A program made the position numbers and the translations under genes. The notes beneath the pieces were generated by a model. The model made no database searches and was not told where the DNA came from. It saw only the letters and a program-made list of their open reading frames with translations. Shown here piece after piece: positions 1-6,656 of a DNA stretch of 15,761 nt (position 1 is the first letter of the stretch; each line of letters opens with the position of its first letter). Source of the stretch: Actinomycetes bacterium (lineage in GTDB: Bacteria > Actinomycetota > Actinomycetes > Propionibacteriales > Nocardioidaceae); NCBI GenBank assembly GCA_029779385.1, contig JAKPAQ010000098.1:1-15761 (forward strand), written 5' to 3'.

Positions 1-380
1 CACCTGCGCTGGTGTTCGACGTGGACCTAGAACCGTCTTGGGTGCTTGGCGACAGCCAGCTCCTGGAACGAGCGATCACGAATCTGCTCGACAACGCAGC
101 AAAGTGGAGCCCGCCGGAGGCGACCGTCACGGTTCGCCTCGTTGCCGGATCGGTCTCAGTAGCCGACCAAGGCCCGGGCATCGCAGCCGAAGACATAGAC
201 CACGTTTTTGACCGGTTCTACCGTTCTACCCAAGCGCGGGCGTTGCCCGGATCTGGGCTTGGCCTGTCAATCGTGAAACGTGCAGCGGACCGGCACGAGG
301 GCAACGTCGCAGTGGTTTCCACCCTCGGCAAAGGCGCAACTTTCACCTTCTCGGTGCCGCTAGCAACCCCGACACCATAA
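1..380 (+). CDS. Sensor histidine kinase, C-terminal ATPase domain (partial, MprB-like)
   Basis: This is the 3' end of a two-component sensor kinase; the frame is open to the left edge, so the GTG at 12 is not a real start. The HATPase_c motifs appear in order: N box (NLLDNAAKWSP), G1 (DQGPGI), F box (DRFYRS) and G2 (GSGLGLSIVK), followed by a short tail ending at the TAA at 378-380. The domain binds ATP for autophosphorylation of the conserved His, which lies outside the window along with the sensor and membrane parts. The next gene, 65 nt downstream on the same strand, is a membrane-anchored HtrA protease. That order matches mprA-mprB-pepD of mycobacteria, so an envelope-stress sensor is the best guess. 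The kinase family is certain; the MprB assignment rests on context. Confidence 0.9.
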   Translation, partial: PALVFDVDLEPSWVLGDSQLLERAITNLLDNAAKWSPPEATVTVRLVAGSVSVADQGPGIAAEDIDHVFDRFYRSTQARALPGSGLGLSIVKRAADRHEGNVAVVSTLGKGATFTFSVPLATPTP

Positions 381-403
381 AAAGACTTCGGCCAGGCACA
401 GAC

Positions 404-422
404 TTCTCACACTTCATTCTCA
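404..422 (+). promoter_or_regulatory. Tandem TTCTCA direct repeat upstream of the HtrA gene
   Basis: Two copies of TTCTCA, at 404-409 and 417-422, lie 13 bp apart in the 65-nt gap between the kinase and the protease, ending about 23 nt before the protease start. OmpR-family response regulators, including mycobacterial MprA, usually bind direct repeats near the promoters they control, so this is a candidate site for the cognate regulator. No matching promoter boxes are clear and the repeat is short, so chance is possible. Confidence 0.3.
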
Positions 423-445
423 GGTCGTGGGACGATTGTTGAACC

Positions 446-1852
446 ATGAACGATCAGCATGATCCCTTCGCGGAACGCCCCTACGTCCCCCCGACTGCGC
501 CGGATGCTTCACCTGAAGCGTCAACCGGTTCATCAAGCGACTGGCCATTCGCCGAGCAGCAGACTGCAGACCAGCACGGCACGTATGCGCCTGATCACGA
601 ACCGACCATGACGGTCGGTTCGGGCTACTCGGCAGAGCCCACCACCGAAATACCGACCGAACCTACCCTTGCGTTCGGCGGCGGTGGCACGCCCCCGACC
701 TACCCGCCCACCAACCTAGCCCCGCAAGCACCGGCCCCGAAGCCGCGGGCGGGTCGAATCGTGGCCGCCGCGACTGGCGTGATTCTGCTTGCTGGCGCAT
801 CGGCCGCCGGCGGTGCCGCCATCTACAGCAACATGAGTGATTCGCAGCCGGGGATCAGTCCTTCGACGACCGGCACCTCACTCGACAAGATTCCGGCCTC
901 GACTACTAAGACCAGTGATGTTTCGGCGGTCGCGGCCAAGTTGCTGCCGTCAACGGTGATGATCAACGTGGCCGGCCAAGAGGGATCTGGCACCGGCACC
1001 GGCATCGTGATCAGCAAAGACGGCAACATTTTGACAAACAATCACGTGATCGAGGCAGCAGCAGATGGTGGCTCGATCACGGTTGCCTTCAACGACGGCA
1101 CGAACGCTAAGGCCAAAATCGTCGGACGTGACGTGGCCACCGATATTGCCGTCATAAAGGCAGAAGGCTTGAACGATCTGACTCCGGCTACTCTGGGCGA
1201 TTCGTCAAAGGTTCGCGTCGGTCAACCCGTCGTCGCGGTCGGCTCGCCATTCGGCCTCGAGGCGACAGTCACCCAGGGGATCGTGTCGGCGCTGAACCGT
1301 CCCGTGAGCCCCGGTGACTCCACCTCCAGCAGCAGCACCACGACCACCTTCCCTGCCATTCAGACCGACGCCGCGATCAACCCGGGCAACTCCGGTGGCC
1401 CGTTGGTGGACATGTCCGGCAACGTGATCGGCATCAATTCAGCGATCAACACCGGCGGAACCGGCAACGGCTCGGTCGGGCTCGGTTTCGCGATCCCGAT
1501 CAACTTGGTGCGCAACGTTTCAACGCATATCCTCGACGGCAAAGTGGTCGAGCATCCGCAGATCGGCATCACCGTCAGCAGCGCCACCGGCGACGACAAG
1601 ATCACCATGGTGGGCGCCCAAATCAGTGATGTTACCGCTGGCGGCGCGGGCGAGGCGGCCGGGCTCAAATCCGGCGACATCGTCACGAAGGTTGACGGAA
1701 ACCCGGTCGCGTCGAACGAGGCCCTAATCGCAACAATCCGTGGTTACAGTCCCGGCGACGAAGTGACGCTAACGATCCAGCGAGACGGAAAGTCATCCGA
1801 GGTGAAGGTCACCTTGGGCTCTGACGGCGGGTCGCTCGCTCGAAAGCAGTGA
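446..1852 (+). CDS. Membrane-anchored HtrA/DegP-like serine protease with PDZ domain (PepD-like)
   Basis: A 468-residue trypsin-fold protease of the HtrA family, expected to degrade or chaperone misfolded proteins outside the membrane. Residues 1-103 are a Pro/Thr/Glu-rich, probably cytoplasmic tail. Residues about 104-127 form a single membrane-spanning helix, followed by a Ser/Thr-rich linker. The protease domain carries the triad His200 (TNNHVIE), Asp233 (ATDIAVIK) and Ser316 (NPGNSGGPL). A Ser/Thr run at 292-301 (STSSSSTTTT) sits in a loop before the active serine. One PDZ domain covers about 371-457. This tail-TM-protease-PDZ plan matches mycobacterial PepD/HtrA. The ATG has no strong Shine-Dalgarno sequence. 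The gene follows a sensor kinase and ends 6 nt before a convergent gene, so there is almost no room for a terminator. Confidence 0.93.
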   Translation: MNDQHDPFAERPYVPPTAPDASPEASTGSSSDWPFAEQQTADQHGTYAPDHEPTMTVGSGYSAEPTTEIPTEPTLAFGGGGTPPTYPPTNLAPQAPAPKPRAGRIVAAATGVILLAGASAAGGAAIYSNMSDSQPGISPSTTGTSLDKIPASTTKTSDVSAVAAKLLPSTVMINVAGQEGSGTGTGIVISKDGNILTNNHVIEAAADGGSITVAFNDGTNAKAKIVGRDVATDIAVIKAEGLNDLTPATLGDSSKVRVGQPVVAVGSPFGLEATVTQGIVSALNRPVSPGDSTSSSSTTTTFPAIQTDAAINPGNSGGPLVDMSGNVIGINSAINTGGTGNGSVGLGFAIPINLVRNVSTHILDGKVVEHPQIGITVSSATGDDKITMVGAQISDVTAGGAGEAAGLKSGDIVTKVDGNPVASNEALIATIRGYSPGDEVTLTIQRDGKSSEVKVTLGSDGGSLARKQ

Positions 1853-1858
1853 CGCGGT

Positions 1859-3730
1859 TCAACTAAGCAGCGACTCGGTCAACTCGCGTAGCAGCGAATA
1901 GCCATGCTGCGTCAGGATCGATTCGGCGTGGAACTGGATCCCTCGGAATGCGGGCCCGGCAACTAGGTGAATATCACCGGTTGCCGGGTCCGTTTCTACA
2001 CTCACCCCGGCCGGTAGACCTGATTCAGGCGCCCGGGCAACGAACGTGTTGTAGAAGCCGACCGTCTCGGTCCGACCGAGGATCGGCAGTGCACTCTGAG
2101 TGCCTTGGAAGACGATGTCTTTGAACACCAGATCCAGCCCGATCAGGTGACTGAGTGTTTGATGACCCAGACAGATGGCCAAGAACGGCTGGCCCCGATC
2201 GAGCAGTCGCTGAGTCGCCGCGCGAAGCACCTTGATCTTGGGATCGTTGTCATCGCGCGGATCGCCCGGGCCCGGGCCGATCACGACGAGGTCGTGATCG
2301 TCTAGCGATTCGGCCGTCCAAGCATCATGGCGGATCACTTCGGTCGTCATGCCCATCACCGCGAAGACGTGCCCCAACATGTTGACGAAGTCGTCTTCGC
2401 CGTCGAGCACGACCACCCGTTTACCGAGCAGGTTCGGCACCTGTGGCGTCCCCGATTGGTCGCTCAGCCAGAACTGACTCAACCGTTGGTTTCGCGAGCC
2501 CAACGCAATCAGCACTTCGTCATCACGGGTGAAGGCGTCATAACCGTCCACCGGCAGTGCCGCAGCCTCCACCAACCCGAAGGCGCTGAGGATTCCCGAC
2601 GCCTTCGCCCACGTTTCGTTCGTTTCGTAGTCGGCGTCTGAATCGCGCACTAGAGTCGCGCCGGCGGTGACCGACAGATTTCCGTCCAAGTCAACATCGG
2701 CAGTGCGGATCAGGATCGGCGCGTCCAGTTTCGACTGTCCTGCTTCGTCACGACCAACAAGGGCCGCAACGCTGGCATAGTATCCGCGCCCATGCTCCTC
2801 GTACTTTTTGATCAACCGGCAGGCGTTTTCCACTGGGCTGCCGGTGACAGTCGCGGCGAACATCGAGTCACGCAAAATGACCCGCGGATCAAGGTCGGTG
2901 CGCCCAGCCAACAGGTATTCGGTGTGGACCAGGTGCGTCATCGGCTTCAGGTAAGGGCCCAGGACAAGTCCACCTTCATGGCACAGATCGCACATCATCT
3001 TCAGTTCTTCGTCGACGACCATGAAGAGTTCGTAGATCTCTTTTTCGTCGGCCAGGAACTTCAACAACTCGCGCTTGCGGTCGGCGTTGGTGTCCAAGCC
3101 GCGCATCCGGAAGGTGCCACTGATCGGGTTCATCCGCAGTTGGCCGGCGTCCAAGCTGACGTGCCGTTCAGGGCTGGCACCGATCAGGTAGCGGTCACCG
3201 GTGAAGATGCAGAAGGTCCAAAACGATCCTCGTTCGCGTTCGAGTAGGCGGCGGAAAACACTCAACGCCCGTTCGTGGCCCCAGTCGGCAACTTTGGCGG
3301 TGTAGCGCCGCCCGACCACTAGATTTGCGCCTTCGCCTTGACCGATTTCTTCGTCGATGATCTGGCGCACGACTTTGGCGTAATCGGCGTCTGAGGTTTC
3401 GAAACCGCCGCGGTCAACCATCTCGATTTCGAGGTCTGGCAGCACCTCGAGCAGGTCTACGAGGGGCACATCGACACAGGTTCTGGCCTCAATCACCGAC
3501 AGCGGGGTGCCGTCCTGATGGGCTTGGAAGCCACGTTCGGCCACTTGTGAAAACGGCACCAAAACGAGGTTGTCCCACGCCGGACCAGGACCTTCAGAAA
3601 GCGGAATATCGGCGAGCTTTTCGATGTCGGTTCGCGGACCGGCCAGCAAGGTGACCGTGTCTGCCTCGCGACCGCGGATGAGCGCGAAAGCCGGCTGGGT
3701 TAGCAGTTCGGCCAAGACGTGCTGCGTCAT
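1859..3730 (-). CDS. PhzE/TrpEG-type chorismate-utilising synthase fused to glutamine amidotransferase
   Basis: A 623-residue fusion. The N-terminal chorismate-binding (MST) half, about residues 119-384, has GASPERH (184-190), NPISGT (201-206), a TVTGSPVENA segment and APILIRTADVD. The C-terminal class I glutamine amidotransferase starts near 436 with GPGPGDP (485-491) and has the triad Cys520 (AICLGHQ), His601 and Glu603 (QFHAESI). Such enzymes aminate chorismate with ammonia from glutamine, giving 2-amino-2-deoxyisochorismate (PhzE) or anthranilate (TrpEG). Length and domain order fit PhzE better than the roughly 730-residue rhizobial TrpE(G). The ATG at 3730 was chosen because GGAAAGAAG lies 6 nt upstream; a TTG at 3763 in the same frame lacks this. 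No other phenazine or tryptophan gene is in view, so the product is uncertain. It lies 55 nt downstream of the helD-like gene on the same strand. Confidence 0.88.
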   Translation of the reverse strand: MTQHVLAELLTQPAFALIRGREADTVTLLAGPRTDIEKLADIPLSEGPGPAWDNLVLVPFSQVAERGFQAHQDGTPLSVIEARTCVDVPLVDLLEVLPDLEIEMVDRGGFETSDADYAKVVRQIIDEEIGQGEGANLVVGRRYTAKVADWGHERALSVFRRLLERERGSFWTFCIFTGDRYLIGASPERHVSLDAGQLRMNPISGTFRMRGLDTNADRKRELLKFLADEKEIYELFMVVDEELKMMCDLCHEGGLVLGPYLKPMTHLVHTEYLLAGRTDLDPRVILRDSMFAATVTGSPVENACRLIKKYEEHGRGYYASVAALVGRDEAGQSKLDAPILIRTADVDLDGNLSVTAGATLVRDSDADYETNETWAKASGILSAFGLVEAAALPVDGYDAFTRDDEVLIALGSRNQRLSQFWLSDQSGTPQVPNLLGKRVVVLDGEDDFVNMLGHVFAVMGMTTEVIRHDAWTAESLDDHDLVVIGPGPGDPRDDNDPKIKVLRAATQRLLDRGQPFLAICLGHQTLSHLIGLDLVFKDIVFQGTQSALPILGRTETVGFYNTFVARAPESGLPAGVSVETDPATGDIHLVAGPAFRGIQFHAESILTQHGYSLLRELTESLLS

Positions 3731-3753
3731 CTCGTTCTTCTTTCCACGCGCTG

Positions 3754-3771
3754 GACGAATCAACGTTCGTC
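3754..3771. repeat. Short dyad (GACGAA-N6-TTCGTC) between helD-like and phzE-like genes
   Basis: Six-base arms GACGAA and TTCGTC are separated by TCAACG, inside the 55-nt spacer between the helD-like stop and the chosen phzE-like start. There is no T-run after it on the minus strand, so it is not a standard terminator. It could be an operator or an RNA hairpin controlling the downstream gene separately. A dyad this short may be chance. Confidence 0.25.
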
Positions 3772-3785
3772 AGCGTACCGGTTGT

Positions 3786-5873
3786 TCACTGGCCGATTCG
3801 ATCGAGCCAGCGGCGCGAGGAGCCGACGGTCACCAAGATTTGGGTGGCTCTGGTCAAGACGACGTAGAGCGTGCGCCAGCCGGCCGCCGACTCGGCGACC
3901 AGACCGTCTGGTTCGATCAAGACGACGGCGTCGAACTCGAGGCCCTTGGTTTCGAGCGGGTCGAGTACTCGCAACCGCTCTGTTGGGGTGATCGCGGACG
4001 CCACCTGCGCGAGCAGTTCGCCCGGCGCAACCACCGCAACCGTGCCATCGACCTGAGCGAGCATCGCTTCGGCTTCGCGGCGGGCAGTCTCGATCACTTG
4101 ACCTGCGGCAACGAGTTCGTGGCGCGGCTCAACTCCGGTGCGCCTGACCGCTTCGGCCAAGTCCGGCTGGTCGATCGCGAACTTGGCAGCCTTGGCGGCC
4201 AGTTCATAAATCTCAGCGGAGTTGCGGTAGTTCGTCGACAGTCGGAATCGGTGGACATTGAGCCGACCAAGCGCCTCGGTGCGCGCGGCAATCGACTCTG
4301 CTGGCACCGGCCAGGACGACTGCGCCTCGTCACCAACGATCGTCCAACTCGCGGTTCGTCCACGCCGGCCCAGCATCCGCCACTGCATCGGCGACAGGTC
4401 TTGGGCTTCGTCGACCAACACGTGGGCGTAGCCGTCGTCGTCAATGCTGCTGGTTGCCTTGACGCGGTTCTCGCGCTCGCTGCGTTCAAAACTCATGAAC
4501 TGTTTGGGCGTGAAGTCGTCTTCGTTCTCCACTGGCGGCACCTCGCCAACCAAGTGTCGGAGTTCGTCGAGCAACGCGACATCTTCAATGGTCGGCGAAT
4601 CGGACCAGAGCCTTCGCATGACCTGCTGCTCGAATGAGGTGTATAGGTCACCGGCCAGTTCACCGAGGCGACTTGGGATTGACTGCCACAGATCAGCCGG
4701 ATCAAGTTCGGGCCACCAAGCGTCGAGGAACTCCTCAAACCCATGGTGCCCATCCATCTCGTCGGCGAACTTCTCCGGACCACGATCGAGCGCCCGATCG
4801 CCCTTGACGCGCTCCCAGAGCGCCTCGACGAGCAGTTTGCGCACCCGCTTAGCCTGCAGGTTTGGCAGGCCCATGCCGAAGATCCGTCGCCGAATTTGGG
4901 ACAGGTCGGCGGCCTCAAGAATCAGCCGGTCATCGCGGTAGAAAACCTCGAACCGCTTCGGCGACCCCGATCGAGGCGCCCGCACGAGTCGGTCCAGAAC
5001 CTTCACCATCCGGTCCGAACCGATCAACGCAGCGAGTTCTGGATCGGCGTGCTGGGCGGCTGAAATCCCGTCAACGACTTCGCCCATCGACCGCAAGGTC
5101 ACGGTCGTTTCGCCCAGGCTGGGCAGAACCCGTTCGATGTAGTTCATGAACACACCAGAGGGGCCAACGACCAGAACGCCACCGGCCTCAAACCGGCGCC
5201 GGTCGGTGTAGAGCAGGTAGGCCGCGCGGTGCAAAGCGACCACGGTTTTTCCGGTGCCGGGGCCGCCCCCAATGATGGTCGCGCCGCGGGCCGGCGCGCG
5301 GATCGCTTCGTCCTGCTCCTTTTGGATCGTCGCGACGACCGAATGCATGGAACTGTCTCGAGCGCGACTGAGGCTGGCCATAAGCGCGCCTTCGCCGATG
5401 ATCACCAGGTCGTCGTCGGCAGCGTCCGCATCGAGTAGTTCGTCTTCGATGCCAACAACCTGATCGCCGCGACAGCGCAAGACTCGACGCCGAACCGCGC
5501 CGACCGGGTCTTGGGCCGTTGCCCGATAGAAGACCGACGCGGCCGGGGCACGCCAGTCGATCAAAATAATTTCGCGATCGGCGTCCCTGACGCCGATTCG
5601 GCCGATATATCTGGCTTCGCCGCTAGTTAGATCCAGCCGGCCGAAGACTAGTCCGTCGTGGGCGGCGTTCAGCGCACTGAGCCGCTTGTTGGCTTGGAAC
5701 ACCATAGCGTCGCGCTCGACTAGGCCGCCTTCGTGCCCGATATGGCCTCGCGCCATCCCCTCGGCAACCAACGATTCAGCAACTTTCGCCGAAGCGTCGA
5801 GTCGCTGATAGACGGTGTCAACGTATGACTGTTCGCGCGCGATTTCGCGATCTTCGTCGGCAGCGGAAGTCAT
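3786..5873 (-). CDS. helR: HelD/HelR-like RNA polymerase-recycling motor ATPase (superfamily 1)
   Basis: A 695-residue UvrD/Rep-like protein. Residues about 1-85 look like the helical arm of HelD. Walker A is GPGTGKT (204-210). The other helicase motifs are LVDEAQDLSP (near 486-495), GDEAQS (514-519), LSTNYRNS, LETKGLEFD (near 640-648) and YVVLTRAT (near 670-677). The N-terminal segment with GRIGVRDADRE and IDWRAPAASVFYRA is typical of HelD rather than of DNA helicases. HelD proteins bind RNA polymerase and use ATP to free it from stalled complexes. Actinobacterial HelR can also displace rifampicin. The ATG at 5873 is preferred over a TTG at 5900 because AGAAGG lies 6 nt before it. The symbol is given by family resemblance; whether it gives rifampicin resistance cannot be read from sequence. 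Confidence 0.88.
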   Translation of the reverse strand: MTSAADEDREIAREQSYVDTVYQRLDASAKVAESLVAEGMARGHIGHEGGLVERDAMVFQANKRLSALNAAHDGLVFGRLDLTSGEARYIGRIGVRDADREIILIDWRAPAASVFYRATAQDPVGAVRRRVLRCRGDQVVGIEDELLDADAADDDLVIIGEGALMASLSRARDSSMHSVVATIQKEQDEAIRAPARGATIIGGGPGTGKTVVALHRAAYLLYTDRRRFEAGGVLVVGPSGVFMNYIERVLPSLGETTVTLRSMGEVVDGISAAQHADPELAALIGSDRMVKVLDRLVRAPRSGSPKRFEVFYRDDRLILEAADLSQIRRRIFGMGLPNLQAKRVRKLLVEALWERVKGDRALDRGPEKFADEMDGHHGFEEFLDAWWPELDPADLWQSIPSRLGELAGDLYTSFEQQVMRRLWSDSPTIEDVALLDELRHLVGEVPPVENEDDFTPKQFMSFERSERENRVKATSSIDDDGYAHVLVDEAQDLSPMQWRMLGRRGRTASWTIVGDEAQSSWPVPAESIAARTEALGRLNVHRFRLSTNYRNSAEIYELAAKAAKFAIDQPDLAEAVRRTGVEPRHELVAAGQVIETARREAEAMLAQVDGTVAVVAPGELLAQVASAITPTERLRVLDPLETKGLEFDAVVLIEPDGLVAESAAGWRTLYVVLTRATQILVTVGSSRRWLDRIGQ

Positions 5874-5903
5874 CAAGGCCCTTCTGGCGGTGGGGAACAA
5901 TCC

Positions 5904-5909
5904 ATTCTA
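5904..5909 (-). promoter_or_regulatory. Candidate -10 box (TAGAAT) for the helD-like gene
   Basis: Read on the minus strand, TAGAAT matches the TATAAT consensus at five of six bases and lies 30 nt before the ATG at 5873. That would give a leader of about 24 nt containing the AGAAGG ribosome site. No good -35 box is visible 16-18 bp upstream. A promoter further up, with the structured region as leader, is the alternative. Confidence 0.3.
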
Positions 5910-5938
5910 GGCGAAACCCTCACGCCACCGGGATGTAT

Positions 5939-5955
5939 CACCGGCCACGCCGGTG
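5939..5955. repeat. GC-rich hairpin upstream of helD-like gene
   Basis: Seven-base arms CACCGGC (5939-5945) and GCCGGTG (5949-5955) enclose a 3-nt loop CAC. It is not followed by a T-run on either strand. It lies about 66 nt before the helD-like ATG and is one of several inverted repeats in this gap. Confidence 0.5.
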
Positions 5956-5966
5956 TCTCTTAGCTG

Positions 5967-6028
5967 CCGTCAAACGCTTTGCGTAGATGACGGGGCGCCG
6001 ACTTCTCGGGGGAGAGCCGGCGCCCCGT
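5967..6028. repeat. Two overlapping, mutually exclusive inverted repeats upstream of helD-like gene
   Basis: Repeat 1 pairs CCGTCA (5967-5972) with TGACGG (5988-5993), with inner ACGC/GCGT pairing around TTT. Repeat 2 pairs ACGGGGCGCCG (5990-6000) with CGGCGCCCCGT (6018-6028): 11 perfect base pairs around a 17-nt loop that itself holds TCTC/GAGA. The arms share 5990-5993, so the two full stems cannot form together. On the minus strand repeat 2 is transcribed first. No T-run follows either stem, so a simple intrinsic terminator is unlikely. An RNA leader element or a separate small RNA are both possible. Confidence 0.5.
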
Positions 6029-6067
6029 GCCAAAGCAGAAACCGCGATGCGGTCTTGGATATGCAGA

Positions 6068-6096
6068 ACGGGGTCGACCCCCGAGCCCGACCCCGT
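6068..6096. repeat. GC-rich inverted repeat (ACGGGGTCG / CGACCCCGT)
   Basis: Nine perfect base pairs, 6068-6076 with 6088-6096, around an 11-nt loop. The left arm starts with the same ACGGGG as the left arm of the stem at 5990, so arms of the two stems could also cross-pair. A smaller hairpin ACCGC-GAT-GCGGT lies between them at 6041-6053, and a wide pair ATCGACGG/CCGTCGAT lies at 6124-6131 and 6165-6172. From 5901 to 6236 I see no convincing protein gene; open frames there are short and resemble no family I know. Confidence 0.45.
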
Positions 6097-6192
6097 ACTG
6101 CCCCGAAAACCAATTGCTTGGCAATCGACGGTACCGAAACCTTTGGGACGCGCACGCGAGTTCGCCGTCGATAAAAATGGGGACAAGCCAAA

Positions 6193-6220
6193 GCGGGGCC
6201 GGCCCAATGGCCAGCCCCGC
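6193..6220 (-). terminator. Likely intrinsic terminator of the secreted-protein gene
   Basis: Arms GCGGGGC (6193-6199) and GCCCCGC (6214-6220) pair over 7 bp, then a mismatch, then GGCC/GGCC around a CAAT loop. It begins 16 nt after the minus-strand stop codon at 6237. On the minus strand the stem is followed by TTTGGCTTGTCC, a weak T-rich tract. Position and shape fit termination of the gene to the right. Confidence 0.6.
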
Positions 6221-6236
6221 CTCAGTTTCAATCAGT

Positions 6237-6656
6237 TCACTTCACCGTGACCGACCGCACTGCGGCCGAAGCGGTGTATTGCGTCGAACCGGCATAAACC
6301 GCCTTCAACGTGTGCTTGCCCTTCTTGAGCTTGAGCGTCACCGACGCCTTGCCCTTGCTGACCTTGACGGTCTTCACCAGCTTCCTGCCGTCATAGATCT
6401 TCACCGAGCCGGCCGTGGACCTAGCCGAAGTGCCCGGCAGAGTCAGCCCAACAGTGACTTTTGCTTTCCGCTTCCCGGCCTTCGCCACCAACGCAAGCTT
6501 CGATACCTCCTTGGCCACAACCGCCTTCGAGGTGGCAGTTCCAGCGCCGAACTTTCCCTCGTCGTCGATTGCCCGGACGGTGGCGGTGATTGCCTTGCCA
6601 CGATCGGCGGCCTTCACCTGGTAGGTGGCGCTGCTTCCAGCAGCAATACCTCCCAC
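6237..6656 (-). pseudogene. C-terminal Ig-like part of a secreted protein, separated by a frameshift
   Basis: This frame encodes GGIAAGSSATYQVKAADRG and onward, which is the second half of a common actinobacterial Ig-like repeat whose first half (ISGSALTGKTLTVSPGTW and GYSYQW) lies in the other frame at the end of the upstream fragment. It then continues into a Lys-rich bacterial Ig-like domain (VKIYDGRKLVKTVKVSKGKASVTLKLKKGKHTLKAVYAGS is split here: VKIYDGRKLVKTVKVS, then KGKASVTLKLKKGKHTLKAV) and ends in SVTVK. The GTG at 6656 lies inside the conserved repeat and has no clear ribosome site, so I do not think it is an independent gene. There is no membrane anchor or sortase motif at the end. 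It should be read as the tail of the 6614-8461 gene. Confidence is high that the two parts were one protein, lower on whether the break is biological or a sequencing error. Confidence 0.8.

Noticed and set aside
12..14. GTG at position 12 as the start of a small kinase-like protein
   Set aside because: The frame is open to the left edge and the domain starts mid-fold, so this is a truncated gene at the window boundary.
3761..3763. TTG start for the phzE-like gene, adding 11 residues
   Set aside because: The ATG at 3730 has a good ribosome site 6 nt upstream, and the extra residues are basic and unlike the family.
3570..4637. A 355-codon plus-strand open frame across the phzE-helD junction
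   Set aside because: It is antisense to two conserved proteins with intact motifs and shows no domain of its own; a codon-bias artefact.
5874..6030. Rifampicin-associated element upstream of the helR-like gene
   Set aside because: The known element is a short inverted repeat with GGGGCTTGC-like arms; the repeats here have different sequence, so I do not claim it.
5981..6100. Actinobacterial 6C small RNA
   Set aside because: That family has loops with six or more C residues; the loops here have at most five, and part of them would be paired.
5938..6250. Short open frames on both strands in the helD upstream gap
   Set aside because: They overlap one another in several frames, lack ribosome sites and recognisable motifs, and coincide with inverted repeats that explain the base composition better.
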